64,000 nucleotides of DNA from Allomyces arbusculus (lineage: Eukaryota > Blastocladiomycota > Blastocladiomycetes > Blastocladiales > Blastocladiaceae): positions 186,001-250,000 of the forward strand of contig JADHYV010000006.1 in assembly GCA_027604705.1 (NCBI GenBank). The letters are read 5' to 3'. The notes under the pieces were generated by a model. That model did not search any database, had not been told where the DNA came from, and saw only the letters and a list, made by a program, of their open reading frames with translations. Shown here piece after piece: positions 1-10,127 of this stretch. Within the stretch, counting starts at the first letter, position 1. Each line of letters begins with the position of its first letter. Position numbers and translations under genes: made by a program.

Positions 1-289
1 TGCTTTTTTTTTCCGTCGAGCCATGAAGCAAGCGTGCGTGGGCAACGCTCGTCATATCATACCAGAACGGGTAAATACGGGAACGCATTGTTGAGAAACG
101 AATGGAACCCAAAAAGATGTACAAAAGAATGCCGTGTGCGTGGACTCTGTGCAATGACCGTGCGTGTGTGGGGGAACGCAACACAACGACAAAAGTCAAT
201 CAACAAGGAGCCGCAACTTGCCCACGCGGATGCATGCGCGAGCCAGCAGCGTCCACGGACCAAACCACCATATCCACTTCTTGCCGCGC

Positions 290-953
290 TTAGTGGAAGG
301 TGAGCTGGGCCTGGATGCACGTCACCTGCGCGCCCTCCTGGTCCGTGACGTCGGCCGTGATGAAGAACGTGCCCTAAGTACGACACCAAGACGCAACGCG
401 TCAATCTCCTATCCAAATGCGTCACTCTGTCCCTCGAATACCAAGAAAAGCAAACCCGTACCGGCGGAATCTCTCTGGGCAAATCAAACTCGGACCGAAT
501 CACGATCGGGCCCGGCTGGACGGGGCACTCCATCCCGACCTGGCCAATCTCCTTGCACATGTCCATGTCCTGCTTGAGCAGCTGAATAAACTTGCCAAGC
601 TTGACCACGACGTGCACGGTCGACCCTTGATCGAGCGTCGATTTCAGCGTGCCCTTGGCCTCGACGACGAACTTTTGGCCGCGGCGCGGCGGGTCCGGAA
701 TCAACTTGAGGTCATCGAGGTCGAGCAGGTCCGACTCAGAGTTTTTGCGGCACGGGCCCACCGAGTGGATCGTAATCGGACCCGTCGAGTGCGTGGGCGC
801 CAGACCTTGGATGAACGAGTGCTGGTCCAAGCTGGCAAAGGCGTCGGACAGGCTCGGCGCGGGCGACGCGTGCGCGGCCGGCACGGAGACGACGAGGACG
901 AGCGCGAGCGCCGCGGCCGTGATGGCGAGAAGCGGGGTGGAGTTGAGCGACAT
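290..953 (-). CDS. npc2: NPC2-like ML-domain lipid transfer protein
   Basis: Secreted or vacuolar-lumen lipid carrier of the ML/NPC2 (PG/PI transfer protein) family, which binds sterol or phospholipid in a beta-sandwich pocket. Exons are 462-953 and 290-373, separated by an 88-bp GT-AG intron at phase 0, giving 191 aa, the usual family length. Residues 1-29 form a clear signal peptide ending in an Ala-rich cleavage region. The ML domain follows, starting near SVGPCRKNSESDLLDLDDL, with paired cysteines in MCKEIG and MECPV and a last exon with one cysteine (VTCIQAQLTFH). Without the intron the frame runs into unrelated antisense-like sequence, so the spliced model is preferred. It is divergent from the WD40 gene on the right. 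The family assignment rests on the cysteine and FEV/TL patterns; the exact ligand is unknown. Confidence 0.82.
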
Positions 954-1564
954 GGTGGAGCGGGCGTCGCGTCGTTAACTTGGGCGAGCGGGATTTGGTC
1001 GACAAATGCACGTCGGTGAGGCGCGGTTGGTTGGTCAGGTGCTTGGTGGCGATGGATGGGGAGAGGACGCGAATGCACGCTCTGTCCAAGGCCGGTTTTA
1101 TTGCGTCGCGGCTGCAGCTACTGTTGTCGTGTCGTCGTGAGGGAGGTGCGCGGCGTGGCGGGGATGGTTGCGGGCTTGGTCGTGGAAGGCGCGGCGCTCG
1201 CGGCCACGGAAGCGATGACGAGGGCAGCAGGTGCGGTGCCTGTTCGCAGCTTGTGCCTTGGTTCGTGTCGGGTTTGCGGCAGGTTTGCCCGATGTTGGGC
1301 GGTGTGAGGCGTGTGTGTCCCGCACCTTGTCGATTTAGCGCCACGAAGATGCTGCCCGGCAACAGGGAGCGTGCCCTCACTTGACCGTGTCCACTGTCAC
1401 ACGTCCACACCTTGGCGAGCATGCTGATTCTGATCAGTCAACCACCATTCATTGCATTGCCAAACCATTGACGTCGAGTCGTTGCCGCCGCCCACGTTCA
1501 GCAGCCAACAAGAGCAACCGACACCCTGCGAGTGAACCAAACGACGAACATCGACTTGCCAGCC
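954..1564. other. Divergent intergenic region between npc2 and ipi3
   Basis: About 610 bp between two divergently transcribed start codons, so it should hold both promoters. Open frames exist on both strands but show no recognisable protein pattern and look like GC-rich chance ORFs. No TATA-like element was identified with confidence. Confidence 0.5.
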
Positions 1565-3029
1565 ATGCGCGAAGCGTTTCTTGCCGTCACGTCGGCCGAC
1601 CCGCTCGCCGCGCTCTACGACGTGCATTCCGGCCAGACGCTGCACGCCTTCAAGCCTTGCACCGTGCCAAGCGCACACGCCGTCGCTCCCCTGTCCTCGT
1701 CCACCCCGCATTTTGCCGCGTTGCAAAAGGACAAGGGCATTATTGCCGTCTTCTCGCACGACCGTGACCAGCCCATTGCCAAGTGGCCGTTGCCCGAAAA
1801 GCTCACGTGTCTCGCCAGTTCCGCGTCGTGCCGATTCCTGATCGCGGGCGCCGAGTCGGGGAAAGTCTACGTGTGGGATGTCGCGAGCGGCACGCTGCTC
1901 AATGTGATCGAGGCGCATTTCCAGACCGTGACGGTCGTTCGCTTCTCGCGCGATGACCGGTGGGTCGCAACGGCAAGTGCCGACGCGGCGATCAAGGTGT
2001 ATGAGCTGACGACGTATGCATTGCTACCATTTTGATTCGCCCTCGCGTGTGATCCGGTTGACTGACCTCCTCTGCGCGAACAGACTCGTCAAGGGCACCG
2101 TGAACCCCGCACACTCAACGCCCACCTCCACCTGCACTCCGACGCACGCGCTCCCCGCGCACGCCCTGCCCATCACCGACCTGCATTTCAGCCACACGGT
2201 CGGCGCACACGCGCGCCTGTTCACGGCCTCGCTCGACCATACCGTGCGTGTGCACGACCTGGCCACGGGCACCACCCTTGCCACCGTCCTCTACCCGGCA
2301 CCTGTGCGGTGCATCACGACCGACCCGCTCGACCAGGCGCTCTACGTCGGCGCCGACGACGGTACCGTCTACCACACGCCGCTCGTGCACATGACCACGG
2401 GCGCATCCACGGTCGCGGCCGGTGGACGCACGCCGTTCACGACGCTCGCGGATATGCGGCCCACGGCGGTCGCGGTGACGCCGTCGGGAGCAGCGGTGCT
2501 GATTGGCACGGCGACGGGCGCGGTGCGCGCTGTGGATGTTGCATCGCGCACGGTCGTGCGCAGCTTTGCCGTGGGCAAGGCGCCGGTCGTGCACGTGCAT
2601 ACGTCGGTACTGGGTGAGGCCCAGGGACCACCACAGGTGGCGACGGCACTTGCGCGGTTCTTGGTTCCGGCAACCGACCTGGTCGTGTTCCCGGAAAGGT
2701 CGGAGAACGTCGAGCCGTGCCTCGACTTGGACGGTCTTTTTGCCGCATCTGTCGAGTATTTCCAGACGCAAGAGGGCGGAGAGGGAGAGGATGTGATGAA
2801 GGTCGATGTCGACGGCGAGACGGAGGAGAATACGGTCGAAGACGAGGAGGAGGAGGAGGAGGAGGAGGAGGAAGAAGAAGAAGAAGAAGAGTCGCGCGAG
2901 GAGCAGCTCGAGCGGCAGCTGGCTGAGGTCACGGCCGAGCGCGATCAGCTCGCGGGCGTGTACGCCAAGATCAAGGCGTTCAATCAAGAATTATGGGAGC
3001 AGCTGGTGCGAGAAAGTTTGCGGAAATAG
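1565..3029 (+). CDS. IPI3: WD40 protein, Ipi3/WDR18 (Rix1 complex)
   Basis: Nuclear WD40 protein; the Ipi3/WDR18 family acts in the Rix1 complex with Rea1/Las1 in pre-60S maturation and ITS2 processing. Exons are 1565-2013 and 2084-3029, with a 70-bp intron (gtatgc...cag) at phase 2, giving 464 aa. The ATG at 1565 is the first in frame. WD repeats include VYVWDVASG, VYELTT and VRVHDLATG, each with the usual ~40-residue spacing. The tail carries a Glu homopolymer followed by a short C-terminal coiled coil (LERQLAEVTAERDQL...), an architecture typical of WDR18/Ipi3. It could be another WD40 protein, but the acidic stretch plus terminal helix and the repeat order favour Ipi3. Its 3' end meets an unassigned region before FBL-LRR relics. 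Confidence 0.75.
2844..2891 (+). repeat. GAG/GAA trinucleotide tract (poly-Glu)
   Basis: Perfect GAG run followed by a GAA run inside ipi3, encoding uninterrupted glutamates. It is likely length-polymorphic by slippage. Confidence 0.9.
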
Positions 3030-3905
3030 AAGTGGGGTGGGTGTGAATTGTCGTCGCGTTGATATTTCCTGGTTGCCTCGACGTGACCCTCATGTTGCCA
3101 CATCGGTAGCACCGGCAGGAAGAGCTATGACAGTAGACGGAGACAGTGGGACAACGAGGTTGAAAGGTGGCGATTTGAAAGGGGAGTCGGGAAGAGACAA
3201 CCTCAAACTTGAGCTGTCGAGTCGTGGATGCACACAATGGAGTGTGTCATGGTTTTCCGTTGACTTGTTGAGAGTTTTGTCTCATGTATGATCCATTTTG
3301 TTAGATTCGAACGCGCCTCTGCTCGATCTGGAAATGGTGATTGCTGGCCACAGTTTCCAATGTCCCGATTGCTCCGAACAAAACCTACCGCTTTTTTGGC
3401 GTCTTCCATCGAATCAATCTGCCGCATGCTTCCGTTTACCTTGCAACATCGTTGGAGCTGCTGACCGCGCATCCAGTTGATGAAAAATCCTCCGGGATCA
3501 AGACATGTCAGAACGTCAGTTGGAGTAAGGTCACTTTGGAAGCCGTAGTCCATGTCATGATTTGTTGTGTTCACTTGTGATCAGCCACTTGCTTGCTCGG
3601 CACACAATGTGAGTTTTCAGTTGGCTGTCGTGGCGAAGCTTCAAACCAGTCGTCCTCCTTGTGGGTGCTACCGGATCACCCCAGCACGGTCCTTTATTCT
3701 GCCACGCCGTCACCAACAACGTTCAAGCACTTGCCGCAAATTCTTTTCTCGAAATAACTCGATGGAACCGCTCCCATGTCCTGCTCTTGTACCAATGACG
3801 CTTGCCGAAATGATTGTGAAGGGTCTTTGCCCACCGCCAACAGAATTGCCAATGACTTCATCAACACCTCTGGCCTCATTTCAGCCGCCGGTTGCCGACA
3901 TGCAT
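3030..3905. other. Unassigned intergenic stretch
   Basis: About 880 bp between ipi3 and the first FBL-LRR relic. Short ORFs on both strands have no family pattern. It may be the diverged 5' flank of the adjacent pseudogene. Confidence 0.4.
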
Positions 3906-4612
3906 TGTCCAGCATCAACCCAAGCACGCTCGCATATTGAACAGCTACCAGTCGATGCTCTCGTCTCGCTGTGCCTGATTGTTTATTCCTCTCTGGGCCG
4001 TGACATTGTTGAAACTTGCGCTGGCCTCATCTGCCCTGTACGCCCCGGCAATTTGGACGGCAGTTCAGCAAGGAATGTACCGTGAATGGTGTCTTTGCAC
4101 CAAGGAGTCGAAGGAGCTGCATCTCTCCACAAGGTGTTTGGGCGTCGGAAAAGCTTTTGTGGCTTTTGTCACGCCCTCGCTATGGCCCATGTCGGCTCCA
4201 TTGAACCTGTGGTATCTCGTCTTGCCATTGCGCTCCGCTACGCGTGCACTTGTTCTGCACACGAACTTCAGCAATGGAAACTCCCACGTTGCTGGGGGTG
4301 AGGCAAGGGTCTGGCTGCCATCCCGAATGCTCAACTCCGGACGTATACGATTTGCGATGCTGACCTTGCACATTTTGCTCTCCCACCGAATTTACGGTCT
4401 TCGTTGCTGGACAGCAACAGTGTGATCCCAGTCGCGCATTTCTGCAAGCTTCCTCGCACTCTCCAGTCGCTGTCCATCATCACGTCACGCCCATGGGTGC
4501 CCTCGCTCGTCGGCCTGTTCGCTCATCGCTTGCTTAACAAGCCGGAAATTCTTGCATTCGCGCTCTCTTTGCCTCGTCAAAGCTTTAACATGACCATGAA
4601 TCAACCCGCTGG
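3906..4612 (+). pseudogene. FBL-LRR family pseudogene (copy A1)
   Basis: Decayed copy of the local F-box-like/LRR family. The F-box-like start EQLPVDALVSLCLIVYSSLG (near 3938) continues in another frame as LLKLALASSALYAPAI (near 4008), matching the intact paralogue at 47140-49029 (LLHLALASPVLYAPAI). Further on, NLWYLVLPLRS and LPRTLQSLSIITS match the paralogue's YLVLPSRS and LPLTLQSLRIVTM in the same order. At least two frame changes and several stops separate the blocks, so it is broken. There is no C-terminal LRR part; a second fragment begins directly after it. Confidence 0.7.
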
Positions 4613-4689
4613 TGATTCTGCTGCTGAAAATGCGCTGCCCATCAGGTACACGACTTTGCACAGTTGTCGACCGCCATCATAACCGCCAG

Positions 4690-5140
4690 CCCCCCTTGAG
4701 GAACTGCCTCAATGATACTTTTCTGATTTTGCAAACCGTTCTCGTTGTTGAAGCGTTGCTAAATCTGGCGCTGGCCTCGCCCACCTTCTGTGCTCTTGCC
4801 TTCATGACAATTGTGCGCGATGTGTCGTTTATTGGCTGGCGGCTGATCACAACCAATGCTCAGAAATCCAAGGAGTGACATTGTTAGAGTGGGAAGCTGT
4901 TTGTCAGGTCAATTGCTGCCTTTGTACCAGAAAGTTGGTGTTACGTGTCAACAACAGACCAGGCATTTGCCCTGTCACTGCCATGGAGTCTGGTGCTTCA
5001 CTGCGTTGCACATCCCGTCAATTTGAGCAATATACGCGTGAAGAGGATGGCAACCGCAGCAGTACTACCGTGGCATGCACAAAGTGGTCCTTTGCCAAGT
5101 TGTCAAGCTATCAAGTTCTCAATTGAGTAACTATTCTATC
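4690..5140 (+). pseudogene. FBL-LRR family pseudogene fragment (copy A2)
   Basis: A second start of the same family directly downstream of copy A1. A short EELP match lies at about 4697, then LLNLALASPTFCALAF (near 4759) aligns with LLHLALASPVLYAPAI of the intact paralogue. Only the N-terminal third is visible before similarity fades. Frames are interrupted. It suggests tandem duplication of the family on this strand. Confidence 0.55.
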
Positions 5141-5269
5141 AGCAACGCTGCCTCGGAAGCTGCAGGGTGAACGCGAGATGTGATACGTGTCCAAGACTGC
5201 AAGTTTGTACAAACGATGACACGGGTATAATTCTCCACCCAACCCCGCCCCACTCAGCAACTGAGGGGT

Positions 5270-6756
5270 TCATTCCTCGACGTGAACGCGTTCCAAGGCT
5301 ATGGCCAACCCACCCTCCTCCACATCGCTCACCTCCTCCGCCGTCTCATCCACCTCCATGCTCCCCACCCCCTCCACCGCGCGCTCCACGGCCCGCAACG
5401 CCCGGCCCTGCCGCTTTGTCAACTTGCGCCGCTTCGATACGGTCACATGCCGCACCGTCACGTCCATCCCGCCAATCTGCATCCGCACCGCCGGGCCATT
5501 GCGCGCCAATCCAAACCTCGTCAGCGCCTCGGGTGTGACACGGTCCTGGAAAATGACCATGGCCATGGTCGTGCCGACGTCGAGCCGGAGAATCGTACCG
5601 AAATACGGCGTGAGCTCGGCTTGCAGGGTAGCGGGCGTCGGAGCGAGCCCGCTGAGGTGCATGAATTCGAACGCGTCGCGGCGGTCCTTTTTGGGACTCG
5701 GTGGCGTCGCGGCGCGCGCCGCGCGCTTTGCAGCCGGGGGTGCCGCGTCGGCAGGGTCGGTCGCGCGCCGTTTCCGCCGTCGTGCGAGAGCGTCGTTGGT
5801 GGCGGGACCAGTGGAGCTTGAAGTGGGAGCGGGCGGGTCGGTGACGGGTGCAGTCGACTTGGCGCGTTGGCGGTCGCGGTGGAACCGTCTGCGTTGAGGA
5901 GAGGTCAGTAAATGTCCGAGGCAAGGGCGAGCAGTGAAGCCGTACCGTGGGTAGCTCAGCGTCAGCAGATGGCCCTGGTAGGCGTGTGCCTGCGACGCCG
6001 CGAGCGTCGCACCCGTGACCGACTCGAACAGGATCAAGTATTGGCCCGGTCCGGGATTCGGACTGCTGTCAGCGGCGCCGTCGGGCGGCATGGCCGTGAC
6101 CGACTGGACGTGGCCGTACTTGGAAAAGTACGCGGCGATTTCGCTCGGGGCGACCTTGGGTGGAAGCGCCGACTCCGGTTCCGAAACAGCTGCCGTCAGT
6201 TTCAGATTTGCGTCCAGATGTTTCTCCACCGTCAGCGAGACCAACTCACTGCCCATCCATCCACACGCACCACGACGAGCTCATTTAACCTGAAAAAAGC
6301 GCTCAAATTCGGCACCTTGCTGAGCGAAATTGGCCGCACGGCCCTGCCGTCTTCGCGAACCCGCAACTGGTTGGTCGCATGTGCCGCCGCGATCACGACG
6401 GCCTCGACGTCCTCGACCTTGACCATCTTCTTGACGCGCTTGTACCGCGCGAGAAACTCGAGCGGAATCCAGCCGCTGTCCATCAAATCGCGCAACGCGC
6501 GCGCCGTGGGCATCGTGTCGGCGACGCGTGCGTAGAGCGATCGGATCTCGTCGGCGGAAAAGTAGAATTCAAGCAGCCGCTTGAGCTTGGTCAGGTCCTT
6601 GCGTGCCGCCTCGGCCGTGGTGGCCGTGTTGTCTGTTGCGGCGCCGGGGGTTGTCGAGGGCTGAGGGTTGCTGGAGGGCGGTGTCGGCCATTGTGCGGCA
6701 AGTTGCAGCGACGGTAAGCTAGCGGAGATGGTGTTTGGTGGGGTGACAGCCGACAT
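5270..6756 (-). CDS. LHP1: La-type RNA-binding protein (La motif + RRMs)
   Basis: La protein homologue; the family binds UUU-OH 3' ends of RNA polymerase III transcripts and acts as a nuclear chaperone for tRNA and other small RNAs. Exons are 6290-6756, 5946-6248 and 5270-5888, giving 462 aa. The La motif covers about residues 53-145 (LTKLKRLLEFYFSADE...RALRDLMDSGWIPL). RRM1 follows with YFSKYGHVQSVTAM and YLILFESVTGA. A basic linker (ARRRKRRATD) is a likely nuclear signal. A second RRM-like domain lies near 320-410, and the tail is acidic. The ATG at 6756 is chosen because the frame upstream is a GA-rich low-complexity leader. The first intron would be only 41 bp (6249-6289) and is the least certain junction; the second is 57 bp. 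It could be a La-related protein rather than La itself. Confidence 0.78.
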
Positions 6757-7188
6757 CGTTTTGACTTGCGACTGACGCCGGGAGCGAGAGAGAAGCGAGA
6801 GAGAAGCGAGAGAGAGAAGCGAGAGAGAGAAGCGATAGAGGCGAGCAAAGCGAGATCGGCCATTTCGTGGATTGCCTGACCTAGTCACCACCCCAAAATG
6901 CGAATTAAGAACGTGTCATTCCTCTGCTCGTTGTTTTATGTCTTGTGCGCATCTGCTGCGTCGAAGGCGTTTTTGGAGCCAAACTCCGGGGGCGCTTTGG
7001 CGGCAAGGCCAAGTTCGCAACTGGCACCTTCAATCTCAACACCTTGGGACAGGCCATCACAAACACATTCTTTTTGGCGGAAAAGGAACAGGCAAGGTCG
7101 AATGAACTCGACGTCTAATGTCGCCTGATCCTTTGGCACATAACCAATCGCTCGGGCGCATGTTCCATTCAACTGCAGCTTCTTCCAT
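6757..7188. other. La 5' flank with GA-rich leader
   Basis: Between the La start codon and the FBL-LRR tail fragment. It contains an imperfect (GAGA)n/AAGCGAGA tract at about 6784-6840, expected to be in the La 5' UTR. Nothing else is recognised. Confidence 0.5.
6784..6840. repeat. Imperfect GA-rich tandem repeat
   Basis: Units of gagagagaagc repeated about five times just upstream of the La start codon. Simple sequence, probably transcribed leader. Confidence 0.8.
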
Positions 7189-7533
7189 TTATTGCACGTC
7201 AAGCCAGACAATTTCAGCTCCACCAACAAAAAAAAAAATGCACGACGACCGATTTTCGCGGCGCATCGACAGGTACCCCTTGATCTCTTTTAAACCAATC
7301 CCGACGACGACAAGATCAAGATGTTCGAGCGTCCGCCCAGGCAACGCGTGAATCACGGCCTTCAGGCCTTGTACGCCAACCGTGAAGTGGGCAATGGTCA
7401 AATCGCGCAATTTCGGAACGCGGCGCAAGACAGCACTCCAGATCCGCCCATCAATCTTAACACAATTTGTAAATTTGATTGTGATCTCGGTCACGGTCGG
7501 CGCAAGAAGGCGCGAGGGCAACCTCGTCGACAT
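7189..7533 (-). pseudogene. Duplicated C-terminal fragment of FBL-LRR gene
   Basis: Open frame that aligns colinearly with the last ~100 residues of the adjacent intact gene: ITIKFTNCVKIDGRIWSAV versus FSIKFNDCIEIDGFAWGCM, then LPGRTLEHLDL versus LPGRTLRSLFL. It lacks the F-box-like N-terminus and the central repeats and lies immediately downstream of the intact copy on the same strand. It looks like the remnant of a tandem duplicate. It also diverges after SMRRENRSS, before the paralogue's true end. Confidence 0.72.
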
Positions 7534-7762
7534 CTGACGCGGTCAATAAGCAAATGTTTTTCCTCTGCCGGGTTGGCCAATTCAAGTAAGAGTAGTGAGT
7601 GGAGTCTGCGGCCTACAAAGGAACCGCTGGCAACATCAACACAAAACTGACCCGTCTGCATCTGTTTCTTTGAGTGGAGAGCACAAAATATGTGACGATA
7701 TGGTCAACAAACGCCGAACTTGGAACAACAAATCCCGGTCTGGTGACCGACAGCAAAGCTGC

Positions 7763-9547
7763 TCAAATCTCCTTAAGCACGTCGCGGAGGTTGACATTTC
7801 CGACAACAGCAAAGCGTAAATCCGCCCAATCATCACGGCGAGCCTTCAGGCAAGCCTTGATTTCGTCTGGACGAGCGCCTGTCACGTCGAGAAAAAGAGA
7901 TCGCAGCGTGCGCCCAGGGAGCGAGTTAAGAAGAGCGGCCAGCCCATGTCCATCAAGCATGAAATGGTCGACCTGTACTTCGCGCAGGTTTGGTGCCCCT
8001 TGCAACATGCAACCCCAAGCAAATCCGTCGATCTCAATGCAATCGTTAAACTTGATGGAGAACCCTTCCAAAGTCGGCACAATGCAACCAAGGGCAGCAA
8101 TTAGGTCCCCAGGCCGTCCATGCTGCACGCCAATCAGCTTGAGCGACGTCAGGTGCGGGTGTGGCGTCTTGGCGAGCGCTTCAATGGCGGTCGTCGTGAT
8201 GTGACAATTCAGTTCCAGCGACTGAATCGTTGATGGAATGCGTTTGGTAATGGCAATCGCGTCTTTCTGGCTCGCAATCGGCGACAGGTGGAGCATTTCG
8301 ATTTTGCTTGGCATTGCCAGATCTGAAGTGACGGCCACCCTCGTCATGTCGCCGCCACCTGCAAGGCGAATAGTCAGCGACGTCAAAGAACCTGGGAGCG
8401 CCTGCATCAAGGGGCGAATCGCCTTCCGAGTCACCTTGTTTGCAAAGAAACCGTATACTTTTCCTCTGGGCACACGACTTCCCAGCGACAACTGCAGGAG
8501 CGACGGGAACTTGTAAAGCAACTGCGCAACATCGGTCGTATTCTGTTGGTCCCAGACCGCGTCGTATTCGAGCATCAAAGTGAGGCGCTTCAAGTTGGGG
8601 GCCAGGAGGGATGCAATCGACCGATGACTGGTTCGTGGGTTGCTTTCCAGGCGATAGTCTAGACTGGCAAGTTCTGGCAACTCAACGAACGGCGCCTGAG
8701 ACGTCAACAATTGAGGCCGATCAACCTGGGCCTGCGAAAACTGGGCCGTTTGTGGTAGAAGCTGCACTGACCGAACAGTTCGAGGTACTGCTGCCAAGAG
8801 CGCGGGCCAGTCCTTGCACGCATTCCGCTCTCGCTCCGACAAGACGAGGCAACGAAGGCTGGTCAACTCGACAAGAGAGGAGGCGAGCTGGACGTTGCCA
8901 CCATCCGGCATGTACACTTCAAGAGCACGGAGTGACGCGGGCAAATGGGCAAGGTACCGGCACCAAGTGTCAATTTCTCCGGAGGAAAACTCGATTGTGA
9001 TTGACGTGAGATGTAGCGGCAACTGGGTCACTTTCAAGATCCAAGTAATGTCGAAATGACCTTGCAACGCCGTGAATGGCACCGGCATGGATGATGTGAT
9101 GAGGAAAGCGTCCTCCACATCAGCCCTGCGATCCTCTTCCTCATCTTCTGAGAGATTTGGGGCAATGCTGGCGCCTTCAGAATACGAAAAGCCATCAAGA
9201 ACCAAGAATGCACGCGGTGGGTCGTCAGAGGCGGACAGAACAACGCGGCCAACACAGTCACTGCCGTCACTCTCAAGAATGACATTGTTGGCGCCCGGGA
9301 CTAGTTTGTGTGTGTTGACGTTGTGGGATACGTGAGCATGCCGAATCGCAACATCAAGGGCTGGCGCAAACCAACAGGGCGATGCGCGAGCAAGCGCCAC
9401 AACTGCCCGCTCCCCGTGCTCTTGGGTAAAAACATGCTTGGCGACACAAGTTTTCACAACGTCGGGGAGTAACTCGATGGGCGCGAAGACGCGCCGCGCA
9501 AGTTCGAGGTTTGCAGTGTGAGACGGGTCAAAGGGAAGCGACTGCAT
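7763..9547 (-). CDS. F-box-like/LRR family protein (intact)
   Basis: Single-exon 594-aa protein of the family that recurs through this window. The start at 9547 (MQSLPFDPSH) is chosen because the frame upstream has no family similarity. The N-terminus resembles a degenerate F-box (LLPDVVKTCVAKHVFTQ...ALARASPCWFAPAL), followed by an acidic insert (LSEDEEEDRRADVED) and irregular leucine-rich repeats of the type LPxxLxxLxL (LPLHLTSITI, LPASLRALEV, LPGSLTSLTI, LPGRTLRSLFL). F-box/LRR proteins usually present substrates to SCF ubiquitin ligases, but Skp1 binding cannot be asserted here. Function unknown. No frame breaks are visible, unlike most relatives nearby. Confidence 0.72.
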   Translation of the reverse strand: MQSLPFDPSHTANLELARRVFAPIELLPDVVKTCVAKHVFTQEHGERAVVALARASPCWFAPALDVAIRHAHVSHNVNTHKLVPGANNVILESDGSDCVGRVVLSASDDPPRAFLVLDGFSYSEGASIAPNLSEDEEEDRRADVEDAFLITSSMPVPFTALQGHFDITWILKVTQLPLHLTSITIEFSSGEIDTWCRYLAHLPASLRALEVYMPDGGNVQLASSLVELTSLRCLVLSERERNACKDWPALLAAVPRTVRSVQLLPQTAQFSQAQVDRPQLLTSQAPFVELPELASLDYRLESNPRTSHRSIASLLAPNLKRLTLMLEYDAVWDQQNTTDVAQLLYKFPSLLQLSLGSRVPRGKVYGFFANKVTRKAIRPLMQALPGSLTSLTIRLAGGGDMTRVAVTSDLAMPSKIEMLHLSPIASQKDAIAITKRIPSTIQSLELNCHITTTAIEALAKTPHPHLTSLKLIGVQHGRPGDLIAALGCIVPTLEGFSIKFNDCIEIDGFAWGCMLQGAPNLREVQVDHFMLDGHGLAALLNSLPGRTLRSLFLDVTGARPDEIKACLKARRDDWADLRFAVVGNVNLRDVLKEI

Positions 9548-10127
9548 TTTTCGGCAACAATGATCGAAGCGGGGAGACGTGCAAGCAGAAGGCGGGCAGT
9601 ACCGCTTTCGGTCACTCCGGAAGGAAGAAACGTTCCATGCCAAGCCCGCTCTGACAGTTGTCAGCAAACGTGTTAGGCGTAGTGACGTGGTTCCAGCGCC
9701 TCACTGACTTGGAAGAGAATTGTTTTCACTTTCTCACCTTACGAGATGCGCGCGACGCGAATGTCGACCATAGGCGCGCCTTGCATCAACACTCGACGCA
9801 AGCCTATCTGTTTGTCCCAGCCTTTTCTCGGCGTGGGCCACGCTTGCATCGCAAAGATGGGAGACACGACTGTTCGAATTTTTGAACCGCCAAGGGAGGG
9901 CAAACAATGGAACGGCCACGGTTGACAGCGCATGGGAACCAAACAGCGAAATTTTAATTGGCTGCTGCAACCGACGCGTGGGCAGGTCGATGGAACTGTC
10001 AGCGCTCCTGATCCAACCTGGTGACCGCGATCGTGCCTCCAAGCGCAAGCCATTTCGCCGTCGATGTGCGACGCCTGATCAGCCCGACCAGACAAGAACC
10101 GCGACTTTTCTCTTCATTGAAGCGACC
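9548..10127. other. Divergent intergenic region upstream of GPCR gene
   Basis: 580 bp between the FBL-LRR start and the chosen GPCR start, so it holds both promoters. It may contain an unrecognised first exon of the receptor, because the signal sequence sits unusually far from the chosen Met. Confidence 0.4.
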
